Below, piece after piece: positions 16,491-25,549 of a DNA stretch of 60,811 bases. This stretch comes from CAZQVA01 sp964596685 (GTDB lineage Bacteria > Chlamydiota > Chlamydiia > Chlamydiales > VFKH01). Position numbers and translations under genes: made by a program. The stretch is taken from NCBI GenBank assembly GCA_964596685.1, contig CAZQVA010000010.1, positions 1-60,811 on the forward strand. The letters are read 5' to 3'. The notes below the pieces were generated by a model. The model did not search any database and was not told where the DNA came from. It saw nothing but the letters and a program-made list of their open reading frames with translations. Within the stretch, counting starts at the first letter, position 1. Each line of letters opens with the position of its first letter.

Positions 16491-19400
16491 CTAGCAAGCG
16501 CATTTTGACATCAGACGTTGGTAAAGATTAAAGATGATTGCTCGGAAAACAGGGTCTATAGCCTCATTTGTAATGATTCTTTTTTCTAATTCCTCGAGAA
16601 AATGGCTTTTCTTAGGTATATGAAGCGGATTTTCGTCTTCAAAATAGGTAAGGATCTCTTTAGATAGAGTGACATTAGTGATGATTATGGAGGCTGCTTT
16701 TTGGAGGAAGAGTGTAATCCAGGGCATCATACAGAAGGAATCTTGATGGTCTCCGAAAAAAGTTTTTAAGAGGGTTCTAAAAATTATTGCGGTAATAGGA
16801 GATTCTTTGGGAAGATCATCGGTTGCGCAATGTAGAATTTGTCGCATGGGCTCGATTAGATACGCAGTCGTTGGATCATTCTGTCTATGTATGATAGGGC
16901 CCTGCTTGTGGATCACCTCGCAATATTTTTTAAAGTAGGGTATGCATAAGGATTCTATAAAAAGAATGAGGGCGCGCCGGTCGATAGGGGGGGGATTATT
17001 GAGAAGTAAGCGCATGTACCGTATTAGAGAAGGAAAAAACCGTGAACGCGCATCTTTTGAATAGATAATAAAATCTCTTTGTACGAGGGGTTCAGTAAGT
17101 TCTTTGAGATGAGTGTAGAGAGAAGCATCTTCCTGTACGATGTTTAGTGAAAAAGTGAGCGTTGTAATTTTATAGACAAGTCCAGCAAAAAGCACCTCTG
17201 AATGAGGTTCAGTCACTGTAGGGGTCTCTGTAGTAGTTCGCAGTTCGGTGATTTTTTTAAAGGCCATTTTGAGGACTTCTTTCCATCCTTCAGACCCATA
17301 TATTTTACAAAATGTTTTGCAAATGAGAATGTCTTTATCCTGAGATTCTTGTGCGGCTAAAATAGCATTGAGAGTTTGGTTAATAACGAGCTGATGAATC
17401 ATAACATCAATCGTTTCCTCTTTTGCAGCAAGCGCCTTTGCGGGTGGAAGTTTAGTGCCACATATAAGAAGAATTTCAAGGAGTATAGTCCAGCATTTAG
17501 GAGCATTTCCATTGAGCCTGCGAAGAGATAAGTCCTCATCTGATTCGATATAAAAGGGAAGTAGGGTGAGGCAAAATGATTGGATGTATTCAATGTGTAA
17601 AGGATCAGGCTGAGCTGCACTGGTTAAATGGTCTTTGATGACCACGATCAATGCCTTGATCGAACGCACATTTCTATTTGTAGGCATTCTTGTTGCCAGA
17701 GGCTGTAATAGAGGCAGAATGACGCTCATATAAGCATTTATGTCCTCCATTAATTTTTCGTCAGAAACACTTAGTGCACTCATCTCATAAAATAACTCTT
17801 TGGCTATATCAACCAATGGATCAACTTTCCATGTCTTGCCTGCTTGAGCAATGCGTGCGAAATACTCCCATGTTTGGTCACTTTTTTGTGCATGGACAAA
17901 GGGTTTCAGAGAGGAATCTTTGCCAGGGCGCCTAGTGATGTTATAAAAATAAGCCCACCAATATTGTATCGAAATAGCTGGGGATTGGGTATGGCAGTTA
18001 TTAAGGCCATTTACCCCCCAATGAAAGTATTCTTTTTCAAATTGCAAGGTGCAGGGGTTAGGATTCATAAGCAAAAACTTATCAAAAAGAATTTGATGGA
18101 TTTGAAAACCCTTGCCATCTTGTTGGCGCACCCATTGCCAATAGGCAAGACAATAATCTGTATTTTGGTGGTGTTTCTGAACGCATTTACAAAACTGGGT
18201 GAGAAATGATAAAAATCTCGGAAATGTCTGATCAAATGATAAGTTTTGTCTGACTATACATGTATGGGCATGGATCAGCCATGCAGCGGGCTCTTTTCTG
18301 TCAAAAAGTTCTTCAAGGTAATTACTCAATAAACTCTCGAGAGCCAAAAGATGAGGGCGGGTTGTTTGCGTCGAAATTTGTTGAATTGATAAATCGATTA
18401 ATTGAGTGACAAGATCTTGAGTGAGTGTGTTTGAGGGGGCTTTTTTCCATTTTTGTGCAAAAGTTACTAAGTCATTCTTATCAATAATGCAACGAAGAGA
18501 TTCTAACGCCATACATTCATCCACTTGCAGTCCTAAGTGGTTGCCGCTTTGAGAAGGTACTAGCTGCAGAGCACTTTGTACTTCGGAAGGAAGAGCATCA
18601 GTGAGTTTTAGTGCTTGGTGGGCAAGTTGAAGAAGGTATCTGATTTGATAGGGTTGAGTTAAAGGTAGGTTCTGTAGGCGCCCTAGTTCCAGTTGGCCGC
18701 AACTGCTAATTCCTTGATGCAGAGCTTCAATGACATCAAGTTCATTAACTAAATCGCTGCATGTCGATGGCACTTGTTGACGCAGCTCACGGCAGCGCAT
18801 AATGATAGAAGTACCAGATTCTTTCGAGTTAGCCAAATCGTCAATAGACTGACGCCAAAGAGAGGAGTCAATTGCGTGCCATTTTTTTGTTGGGAATCGA
18901 CCTATGAGTTCTGCTCGCAGTTGTCGGCACTTTTCTTCATTTGTTTGTAAGTGAGGCAGCATATGAGCGAATAAGTCGGCAAATTCCTCTGAAATGCTTT
19001 GAACAAGTGCTTTTAAGGCATCTTGGCGTACGATGTTTTTTTGCAACCAGTGTTCGATCACCTGTTCGATCCACGTGATGCGACTATTTTGAGAAAAGCG
19101 CTCCCATTGCTGGATTGCTAAAAGATGTTTCCAAAGAGCTGCTGATTCCTTAGGTATCGATTTAGTGAGGAGTGTGGAGGTCTCTTTGAAGATGAGATCT
19201 AGTGTTTCATGTGACCATGCATTCGCTGCCCCAGAAAGCTCTGTAAAAGTAAGCGTTAGGTGTCTGTTGTTGAGCCAATAGAGTTCTGCAAAGCAAAGAA
19301 TGCTTAGGTCAGTGGATTTTAGTGCGAGTGGAAGATCAAAGATCCCTTTGTAGGTGGGAAATTCTTGCAATTGACGTGTTGCTAATGCTCGTAAAGACGC

Positions 19401-21050
19401 ACACTCTCTAAAGATTGTGGCCCAATAATTCCAATGATTTGTCTCTTGTGACCACTCTACTACGACGTCTTTGCGTTGTGTAACAACCTGTTGTGAATTG
19501 CTTTTCCGAATAGCAAAGAGAGCTTTGGCGGCATTTAAAGAGGGGCATGTTGGTTGAATAGTCTCATATAAACTTTGCCACGTAAGGTAGGCGGCGCTAT
19601 GCATTTGTCGCGGAAATGCTTGCATCCATTCAGAAATTAATAAAGTGCGTTGCTCGAGTGGCAAAGCGGGTAAATATTTTCCAAGTGCCACAACCCATTT
19701 AACATCTAGTGATGTCATAAAGTGACGTTGAATTAACGCGAGCGACTGAGGAGTAGATGAAGGAGGCAAGCTTTTATGGGCAATATCTTCAGGAGGATCA
19801 AAATCACATGTTAAAGGCATGTTTGGTGCAGCAAGGTATGAGCGGCATAGATCTGTGGGTTCTTTAACCTTTTGAAGAAAAGAGGGCAGCTCGCCTGGGT
19901 CGACATAGTGTATCAAAGCATGGTGTATCCATGTAAAATAGCGCAGTGGGTGGCAAGTAAAGAGTTTTTGGAGAAGAGAGGTTTGATAGACTTGAGTGAA
20001 TATAGGGGACAAATCTATGTAAGGATGGCGTGTGCCGTAATTCAATGCGCGAGTCTTGTGGTGATTTAGCCAGATAAGAGCTATAAAAAGAGTATGCAGA
20101 CCCTCCTTTGAAAGGTGCTGCTGCATTAATTCTATAAAGATCTCTTCGAAAGAATGTTGTGCAGAGTGGACTTTAGCGCTAATACAGCGTGATATTTGCC
20201 ATAGAAAGCATGTCAGCATGGCAATGTGATCATCGCAATGAAAGTTCTTGCTTAGAAGAGTAATCCAGTGGCAGAGGTGTTTTGGTGTATTTGGATTGGA
20301 TGGATTGAGATGATTTTGCAAGAAATCTGCAGAAGCAATAGTAAAAGAGCGCGTGATGAGAGAACTCTTGTAGTTATCCTCTGAGACAACTGTATCGGTA
20401 TCGATCAAGGGGAAAAGGACCGGCGAGAGTTGATGCCCATCCCATTCAGCACATGCTGCATGCACAGAATCAAGACCGAGCCCTCTATTGTTATTGGTTA
20501 ACCGAAAGGTGAGATCGATTTTTTTTTCGCCAATTTCCATGGCAATTTGCACTACAGATTCACCATGCGTTTGGATGAGAATGGGGCGCGCCGTTGATTT
20601 AAAATAGGCATCTATATTTTTCATCTCGGCAGTAAATGCCTGAGGAAGGATGCCTTTAGGATGTGCCTTACTAAGTAAATGAAGACGTAGAGATAGTTCT
20701 ACGAGGGGGTATTCTATGAGTAGTTCATTGAGGAGATCGGCATCATTGCCTTGTGGGCAGCTAGCCTTTAATTGTTCCTGCAGCGAATGTAGAGTAATCT
20801 CTCTGTAAAATAAAATAATATCGATGTCTTTCGGGGATTTGGTCTTTGCAACTTGCATATGACGTCTTATCCAGGACCCAAAGAAGATCGCAGGGCGCTT
20901 GCCATGTTGTAGAGAGAAGTCACATAGATCAGCTAAAGAAATTGCCCCATCTTTTTTGTGGATTACTTCTGTAGCTTTTTCGAAAGTGTTTTCAGGAGGT
21001 ATTTCGATGGGTATACAAGGAGGAAGATGGCAGTAGGCAGATTCGATCAT
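16491..21050 (-). CDS. Giant protein with poly(A)-polymerase/CCA-transferase-like head
   Basis: 1519 residues from the ATG at 21050 (AAAGAAAG upstream; an earlier TTG is possible). Residues about 40-90 contain RPAIFFGSWIRRHMQVAKTK followed by PKDIDIILF. This matches the class II nucleotidyltransferase pattern: G-S/G-x-x-R, then D-x-D for the two metal Asps. Further on, EKKIDLTFRLTN could supply the third carboxylate and LGLDSVHAACAEWDGH resembles the CCA/PAP block DFTINALAYDL. The remaining 1200 or so residues are helical with no family I recognise. A shorter paralogue lies at 54916-58008; both share HWNYW or MWNYW and similar neighbours. A Ser/Thr kinase gene is divergently placed 160 bases away. 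The substrate is unknown. No signal peptide or membrane segment. Confidence 0.6.
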   Translation of the reverse strand: MIESAYCHLPPCIPIEIPPENTFEKATEVIHKKDGAISLADLCDFSLQHGKRPAIFFGSWIRRHMQVAKTKSPKDIDIILFYREITLHSLQEQLKASCPQGNDADLLNELLIEYPLVELSLRLHLLSKAHPKGILPQAFTAEMKNIDAYFKSTARPILIQTHGESVVQIAMEIGEKKIDLTFRLTNNNRGLGLDSVHAACAEWDGHQLSPVLFPLIDTDTVVSEDNYKSSLITRSFTIASADFLQNHLNPSNPNTPKHLCHWITLLSKNFHCDDHIAMLTCFLWQISRCISAKVHSAQHSFEEIFIELMQQHLSKEGLHTLFIALIWLNHHKTRALNYGTRHPYIDLSPIFTQVYQTSLLQKLFTCHPLRYFTWIHHALIHYVDPGELPSFLQKVKEPTDLCRSYLAAPNMPLTCDFDPPEDIAHKSLPPSSTPQSLALIQRHFMTSLDVKWVVALGKYLPALPLEQRTLLISEWMQAFPRQMHSAAYLTWQSLYETIQPTCPSLNAAKALFAIRKSNSQQVVTQRKDVVVEWSQETNHWNYWATIFRECASLRALATRQLQEFPTYKGIFDLPLALKSTDLSILCFAELYWLNNRHLTLTFTELSGAANAWSHETLDLIFKETSTLLTKSIPKESAALWKHLLAIQQWERFSQNSRITWIEQVIEHWLQKNIVRQDALKALVQSISEEFADLFAHMLPHLQTNEEKCRQLRAELIGRFPTKKWHAIDSSLWRQSIDDLANSKESGTSIIMRCRELRQQVPSTCSDLVNELDVIEALHQGISSCGQLELGRLQNLPLTQPYQIRYLLQLAHQALKLTDALPSEVQSALQLVPSQSGNHLGLQVDECMALESLRCIIDKNDLVTFAQKWKKAPSNTLTQDLVTQLIDLSIQQISTQTTRPHLLALESLLSNYLEELFDRKEPAAWLIHAHTCIVRQNLSFDQTFPRFLSFLTQFCKCVQKHHQNTDYCLAYWQWVRQQDGKGFQIHQILFDKFLLMNPNPCTLQFEKEYFHWGVNGLNNCHTQSPAISIQYWWAYFYNITRRPGKDSSLKPFVHAQKSDQTWEYFARIAQAGKTWKVDPLVDIAKELFYEMSALSVSDEKLMEDINAYMSVILPLLQPLATRMPTNRNVRSIKALIVVIKDHLTSAAQPDPLHIEYIQSFCLTLLPFYIESDEDLSLRRLNGNAPKCWTILLEILLICGTKLPPAKALAAKEETIDVMIHQLVINQTLNAILAAQESQDKDILICKTFCKIYGSEGWKEVLKMAFKKITELRTTTETPTVTEPHSEVLFAGLVYKITTLTFSLNIVQEDASLYTHLKELTEPLVQRDFIIYSKDARSRFFPSLIRYMRLLLNNPPPIDRRALILFIESLCIPYFKKYCEVIHKQGPIIHRQNDPTTAYLIEPMRQILHCATDDLPKESPITAIIFRTLLKTFFGDHQDSFCMMPWITLFLQKAASIIITNVTLSKEILTYFEDENPLHIPKKSHFLEELEKRIITNEAIDPVFRAIIFNLYQRLMSKCAC

Positions 21051-21210
21051 GGAGCTTTCTTTATTTGGCCATATTATAGCGAAAAACAATCAAATAGAGG
21101 AAGTTTCAAGGGTGTTGTTGCATAAATCTGGATTTTAGCTGTCATAAAGAGTGATTTTATTATACTAAACAAATTAAAATCTTAAGCATCTAAATCAATA
21201 TTAGGCATTA

Positions 21211-22515
21211 GTGATGGTAAATAGTATTTCTTCACATGTAATTCCACCATATAGCCCTGATAACCATGGCGATTCCCGTAAACGAACCTTTTCTCAAGCG
21301 TTTATACCTCATAAAGACGAGGTGACACGACGGTTTTTTGGTGCAAAAGGAGCGCTTGTCGTGCGCCCTTCGACTCTTGGTCCTTGGGTAGGAGCGCGGA
21401 TTATCACAACGCAACACTATCAACCTAGTGGAGAAGATACAGTGTATTATCCTGTAGCGACTGTAGGGGATGGCACTAATGCCACTTGCTTTAAGATGAT
21501 TTCTGCGAGTAATACAGTGATCTTAAAACTCTATAAAGAAACTGTCTCAGAGGAGGCACTACAGAATGCCACTACGGAATATCGCGCGCTTGATGAATTA
21601 ATGCGGCACCCGCATGTGATCAAACCTTATGGATTGTGTCAGGTAGAGTTGCATCCAGGGTCTAAGCATGTGGGAATATTAATGGAGGACGCTGGTGAAT
21701 CATTAGCTACATATCTAGATAGGATCCAAGAGCTGCCGATTCTAGAGATACAGACGATTGTGCGTCAGTTGATAAAGACTATTGTGGCTTTAAAACAGCA
21801 AAACATAGCCCATTTGGATCTCGCTCCGAAAAATATGACCTGGAATCCCTTTGAAAAAAAGTTAACACTCATTGACTTTGGATTGGCGGCGTTAAGCATA
21901 AACGGGCTTTATACGCGTTTTCGAAATAATCAGGCTCAAACGGGGGCATATCGAGCTCCTGAGCTCCATCTACGTCGAGCGGAAGTGGATTATCCGCAAA
22001 ATAATTCGGATCCCTATAAAGTTGAGGTCTGGAGTATTGGATGTATTATTGCAGAATTATTGAGCGGCAAGATCCTACTATGGAATAAAAGGCTTCCTCA
22101 GGCGCTTCAGTCATGGAAAAAGGATTGCAAGGAGCTGAGAAGAGCCTATTCACAGTCAAATGAGACTCTAGATGAAGTTGTAAAAAGTTTTTACGAGTTA
22201 AATTGTTTAACATCGTTGAAAAGTGACTCTTGTCCAACAGCTGAGCAGCTCAATAAGATAGAAAAGGTAAATGCAGTTGTGCAGTTTGTAATTGAAAAAG
22301 AGAAATTAGAAGATCCCCTTTTAAATCGCTTAAAAGGGCGCTTAGATAAAGTTGCGTTAAGCGGGGTCACAGGGTTGCAGCAGGCACACGCTGACTGTAT
22401 AGATCTGCTTGAAAAGATGCTGCAAAATCACCCAAAGGATCGCATTTCCTTGGAAGAGGCTGCAAAGCATAAATTCCTGTCTAGGAATTATAAGAGTAAT
22501 ATTTTTAGCAACTAG
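21211..22515 (+). CDS. Eukaryote-like Ser/Thr protein kinase
   Basis: 434 residues. An N-terminal 80-residue Pro/Ser/Arg-rich leader precedes a complete kinase domain: Gly loop VGDGTNATCF (about 86-94), ATP lysine in VILKLYK (106), ACLV-type catalytic loop HLDLAPKN (HRD read as HLD, Asp 203, Asn 208), DFGLA (222), APE (about 248), and EVWSIGCIIAELLSG. An insertion of about 110 charged residues follows helix F, a feature of CMGC-like eukaryotic kinases. All catalytic residues are present, so it is likely active. No membrane segment, unlike PknD types, so it may be secreted into the host. It ends 42 bases before the tmRNA gene. Confidence 0.85.
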   Translation: MMVNSISSHVIPPYSPDNHGDSRKRTFSQAFIPHKDEVTRRFFGAKGALVVRPSTLGPWVGARIITTQHYQPSGEDTVYYPVATVGDGTNATCFKMISASNTVILKLYKETVSEEALQNATTEYRALDELMRHPHVIKPYGLCQVELHPGSKHVGILMEDAGESLATYLDRIQELPILEIQTIVRQLIKTIVALKQQNIAHLDLAPKNMTWNPFEKKLTLIDFGLAALSINGLYTRFRNNQAQTGAYRAPELHLRRAEVDYPQNNSDPYKVEVWSIGCIIAELLSGKILLWNKRLPQALQSWKKDCKELRRAYSQSNETLDEVVKSFYELNCLTSLKSDSCPTAEQLNKIEKVNAVVQFVIEKEKLEDPLLNRLKGRLDKVALSGVTGLQQAHADCIDLLEKMLQNHPKDRISLEEAAKHKFLSRNYKSNIFSN

Positions 22516-22541
22516 CCATTAATCGGAGGATCTGATACAAT
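22513..22541 (+). promoter_or_regulatory. Predicted ssrA promoter
   Basis: TACAAT (22536-22541) lies 17 bp after TAGCCA (22513-22518, 4 of 6 to the -35 consensus), with the mature tmRNA 5' end 17 bases downstream. The -35 region overlaps the stop of the upstream kinase gene. Confidence 0.4.
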
Positions 22542-22557
22542 AAGGGTATCGAAAGAT

Positions 22558-22981
22558 GGGGGTGTCACGGCTTCGACTAGTTTGACGAAGTAGACATCGC
22601 ACGCGGAGGGTATCGGTTACACTCCTTAAACAACTGGTAAAACATTAAATGCCAACTCTAAAGTAATTGCTGGTGATTTCTCCTTCTCACAAGAAGTAGC
22701 AAGAGCAGCATAAGGCAGATTCCTTCTTGGCGGAAGCTGGGAGGGGGTCCGGTCTCAAAGGCGTGGATCAAGGCGCTTTTGAATCACCGTCATTAATCTT
22801 GATATGGAATTCTTCATATTTCCTTGGGAGATTTTCGAGATTTTAAGGAACAGTCCCGGCAGTAGATCTCATCTCGTTCTTCAATGAGTCTGTTCGGGCT
22901 GTAATTTTCTTGAAGGGCTAAGCGTGTAGAAGTGACTATTAGCGTTTCTTTAGGACGAGAGTTCAATTCTCTCCACCTCCA
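22558..22981 (+). ncRNA. ssrA: tmRNA
   Basis: 424 nt. The 5' end GGGGGTGTCACGGCTTCGAC and the 3' end GAGTTCAATTCTCTCCACCT form the tRNA-like domain: acceptor GGGGGTG (22558-22564) pairs with CACCTCC (22974-22980), discriminator A22981, and the T arm carries TTCAA. The tag frame at 22651-22713 encodes ANSKVIAGDFSFSQEVARAA and a TAA stop, with the usual small hydrophobic end for proteolysis. CCA is not encoded. It rescues stalled ribosomes with SmpB. Its last 16 bases recur at 25139-25154, marking an insertion site. Confidence 0.95.
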
Positions 22982-22983
22982 AT
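22968..22983 (+). repeat. Left copy of ssrA-end direct repeat (att-like)
   Basis: TCTCTCCACCTCCAAT covers the 3' end of the tmRNA. The identical 16 bases occur at 25139-25154. The duplication of a tmRNA end around a foreign segment is the usual footprint of site-specific integration into ssrA. Confidence 0.7.
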
Positions 22984-23781
22984 GGGTTGGACACTCTTTG
23001 TAGTCCACCATCGTTTTAAACGGTTCTTGCACTAATACTGAGAGATTTTATGTCTCTCAGTTGCAAGTTCTGAAACATCGAGTTCCAAAGTTGTCGGTTT
23101 TCACCCACTTTACAGCTTTCAAAGATTTCTCTTTGCTGCTCAATCATGATGCTGTTGATATTCTCGGGTGTAATTCAATTTTTTAGTTAACTATTTAGGG
23201 CTAGAATGGAAGCTTTTCTTAAGGATTCACCAGATAACCTTCTGCCAAAAAATCCTTATTTCCTCCTCTGAGCACTCTCTTGGCTCTATGGCTCAAAAAA
23301 AATAGCACAAGTTTAAATAAAAATATTTACCACAGAGCCCACAGAGGGCATATAAGCGGTTACACCTTATGCTGAATGAGAATTAATGCAGACCGGAGTG
23401 GGTATTAGAAGAATGCGGGTCACTAGTTTTGTTCATCTCGCTTAAACACTTTGAATTATACCCGATATTCTTTTGAATATAGCGAAAAATTACTCATTTA
23501 AATGACAATATAGGGACTTCAGCCATCGGAAGGTGTTTATTTCTACAAAACTATCACCAAAATACTAAAAAAGCCCCAAAATGGGGTTGGGAGATTTACC
23601 ATTTTTCTCATATCTGCTGGTGCTATCTGAAATTTACAGCAGAATTATGGAATCTCCAAGAAATCGCATTTGCAGAAATCGCTCTAAAAAATGAAGAACT
23701 GAGAAGTCGATTATATATATCGAAAGTCAAATTGAAAAGATGAGCTTAAGTGTACATGCGGCTTAAAAAATAGGGTTTATC
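22984..23781. other. Gene-free left part of the ssrA island
   Basis: About 800 bases without a supportable gene. The only structures seen are TGAGAGAT...ATGTCTCTCA (about 23039-23061), a hairpin, and CCCCAAAATGGGG near 23576, terminator-like but without a long T run. Base composition is AT-rich, as expected of decayed mobile DNA. No integrase is left. Confidence 0.5.
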
Positions 23782-25068
23782 ATGACAAATACTAACTTAC
23801 GAAAATCCATAAAATACATCTTCTTTCCCGCCTTGCTGTTATCGGTGCTACTCTCCTGCAGCAGCATTCTTTTTCATTTCTCCCAAGATGCTCTCATAGG
23901 AAATCAATTGGGATTTGCCCAAATTCCAGCGCTTAATGTATCCACTATCCCGCCCCAAATAATCCTAGCGATCTGTCTGCTTGTTTTTTCAATTTATAAG
24001 CCCTTTGAAAAAGTCTTCAAAGGCACTTTAATTGCTTTAACAGGAGTGATCGTTCTTCTTACAGGGTTGATGTTGTTTGAAGAATATTTGGCACTGAACG
24101 AGGTATCAGAAGCTTTTGGAATGTATGAACCTCTTATAGCTCATTGGCCTATATCTCTAATGTACATCGTGCTAAGTGTTCTCAACTTCAGCTTATATTC
24201 ATTATTTATCTGGGGGTTTATTAATCGTCTTACTTCCCTATCTGAAGGGGTGAAATATTATATTCCACTTGTATTCGTCTTAGGCGTTGTCGGAGCTATT
24301 GTATCGAATCTAGGATTAATGGTGATTGAAGCCTCCAAATGGTCCCTGATGGCCATGATCATTCCAGCTATAGTTCTTATGGTCTGCTCTTTCTTTACCT
24401 TTACCTGGTTCTGGAAAAGATTACCAGACAGTTTCATCCATCCCAAAGAGCCCTCCTCTTTACAAACTCGATTTCCTTTCCTCAGCGCAGCTTATGTATT
24501 AGCTGGCTCTGCTATGATCAAAAACTTTTTAGACATTCTCTTTAAGTCACAGATTAAGACGCAGTTTCCGAATCCCACCGATTACCAGTATTTTATGGGC
24601 AAGTACTCAATGTCCGTAGGCTCTGCAATAATTGCAATTTCAATTATTTGGGCTATATTGGGCACATGGCTTATTTTAAAGAAGGGATGGAAAACGACCG
24701 CACTCTATGCCTCTCTATCTATTTTGGTAGGTGGGATTATCTTTCTAAGCTTTTCTTTATCTTGGCTAGGACAAGGAGTCTTGAACGGACTTCTCGTGGG
24801 TACTGTTAGCTCTCTGTTTTTCCCTTTAATTCAAATATTATATCTCTATCTGCCCTATCAAAACCGATTCAAAACAAAAATCGTTACCGAGATGATCGCA
24901 CTACCTATTATGAAGGCGGTTCCATCACTGACCATGCAAGGACTCTTAGTTGCGTTTGGATCAATTGCAGCTATCGCTATCTATCTTAAAATACTTGTTC
25001 TTGTTTTGATGATACTACTCGTCATCGCCAGCTATAGAGCTAGCCTTAAGACTTTAGATAAACCCTAA
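23782..25068 (+). CDS. NTT (TLC)-family transporter relative
   Basis: 428 residues with about 12 hydrophobic segments. The middle part (WPISLMYIVLSVLNFSLYSL, then FIWGFINRLTSLSEGVKYY) is similar in pattern to the ADP/ATP translocase family of chlamydiae and rickettsiae (W.FSLFYV...SLLFWGFAN.IT...EA.RFY). It lacks much of the charged lysine/glutamate signature expected of an ATP/ADP exchanger, so a different substrate, or divergence, is likely. The C-terminal KTKIVTEMIALPIMKAVPSL corresponds to the KELLFIPLD...KGKA region. It lies alone inside the ssrA island, which suggests recent gain or movement. The start has no strong site (AATAGGGTTTATC upstream). Inner-membrane protein. Confidence 0.6.
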   Translation: MTNTNLRKSIKYIFFPALLLSVLLSCSSILFHFSQDALIGNQLGFAQIPALNVSTIPPQIILAICLLVFSIYKPFEKVFKGTLIALTGVIVLLTGLMLFEEYLALNEVSEAFGMYEPLIAHWPISLMYIVLSVLNFSLYSLFIWGFINRLTSLSEGVKYYIPLVFVLGVVGAIVSNLGLMVIEASKWSLMAMIIPAIVLMVCSFFTFTWFWKRLPDSFIHPKEPSSLQTRFPFLSAAYVLAGSAMIKNFLDILFKSQIKTQFPNPTDYQYFMGKYSMSVGSAIIAISIIWAILGTWLILKKGWKTTALYASLSILVGGIIFLSFSLSWLGQGVLNGLLVGTVSSLFFPLIQILYLYLPYQNRFKTKIVTEMIALPIMKAVPSLTMQGLLVAFGSIAAIAIYLKILVLVLMILLVIASYRASLKTLDKP

Positions 25069-25138
25069 CAGGCGACTGATAGCTCTAAGCGTTTCATTGA
25101 GGAGGCAAGGGGAAGACCAATCAAAAGTTCCAAATGCG

Positions 25139-25154
25139 TCTCTCCACCTCCAAT
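25139..25154 (+). repeat. Right copy of ssrA-end direct repeat
   Basis: Identical to 22968-22983. It is followed eight bases later by a strong terminator hairpin that probably belonged to ssrA before the 2.2-kb segment was inserted. Confidence 0.7.
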
Positions 25155-25161
25155 CAATTTT

Positions 25162-25192
25162 AAGGCTTCAGTTTTACGACTGAAGCCTTTCG
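25162..25192 (+). terminator. Probable original ssrA terminator, displaced
   Basis: AAGGCTTCAG (25162-25171) and CTGAAGCCTT (25180-25189) form a perfect 10-bp stem with an 8-nt loop followed by a short T-rich tail. It lies directly after the displaced copy of the tmRNA 3' end. Confidence 0.65.
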
Positions 25193-25200
25193 TTCAAGAA

Positions 25201-25300
25201 GCCATGGATGAGGCTGGTATCTTACCCCACTTTGCTGGATATATGGTTCAGGATCACTGGTCTCCCTACTTTACCTACGAGCAAATCACTCATAGCAGGA
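25201..25300 (+). pseudogene. IS66-type transposase fragment
   Basis: The frame reads AMDEAGILPHFAGYMVQDHW and then SPYFTYEQ, which matches the region around AMDE.GIL..F.G..VHDHW..YF.Y of IS66-family transposases. Only about 33 codons survive, with stops on both sides. Confidence 0.6.
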
Positions 25301-25349
25301 TAAATTATGAGATTAGCAGGAAAAAAAAGTAATAGCGAAAAGTGCTAAT

Positions 25350-25492
25350 CACAGCATGGGAAAAGCAACTGTGTCGTATTTCATTAGGACTTTCGTTGCA
25401 TCAATTGGTCTCAATATCTGAAATTATCCTCATTAATAACGGAGCAATGGCTGAACAATTAGCAGGTCAAATACTTCGAACAATAAAAATCA
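25350..25492 (+). pseudogene. Possible relic of a DUF4143-type AAA ATPase
   Basis: The frame ending at the TAA at 25500 or so reads GLSLHQLVSISEIILINNGA then MAEQLAGQIL. The NNGAMAEQLAGQ part resembles the N-G-A-I-A-E-Q-F-V-G-Q motif of AAA ATPases with a DUF4143 C-terminal domain. It is too short to be functional and the rest of the gene is missing. Tentative. Confidence 0.3.
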
Positions 25493-25549
25493 CTTATGCG
25501 TAAAAAATGCCTATTCGCTATATTGACACACTTTCTAGGGGGATGGGCG

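Noticed and set aside
21113..21135. TTGTTGCATAAAT as a full IS copy
   Set aside because: Only the outer end motif is present; no transposase sequence follows in the 120-bp gap.
22814..23032. Minus-strand frame over the tmRNA 3' half
   Set aside because: Overlaps a certain RNA gene.
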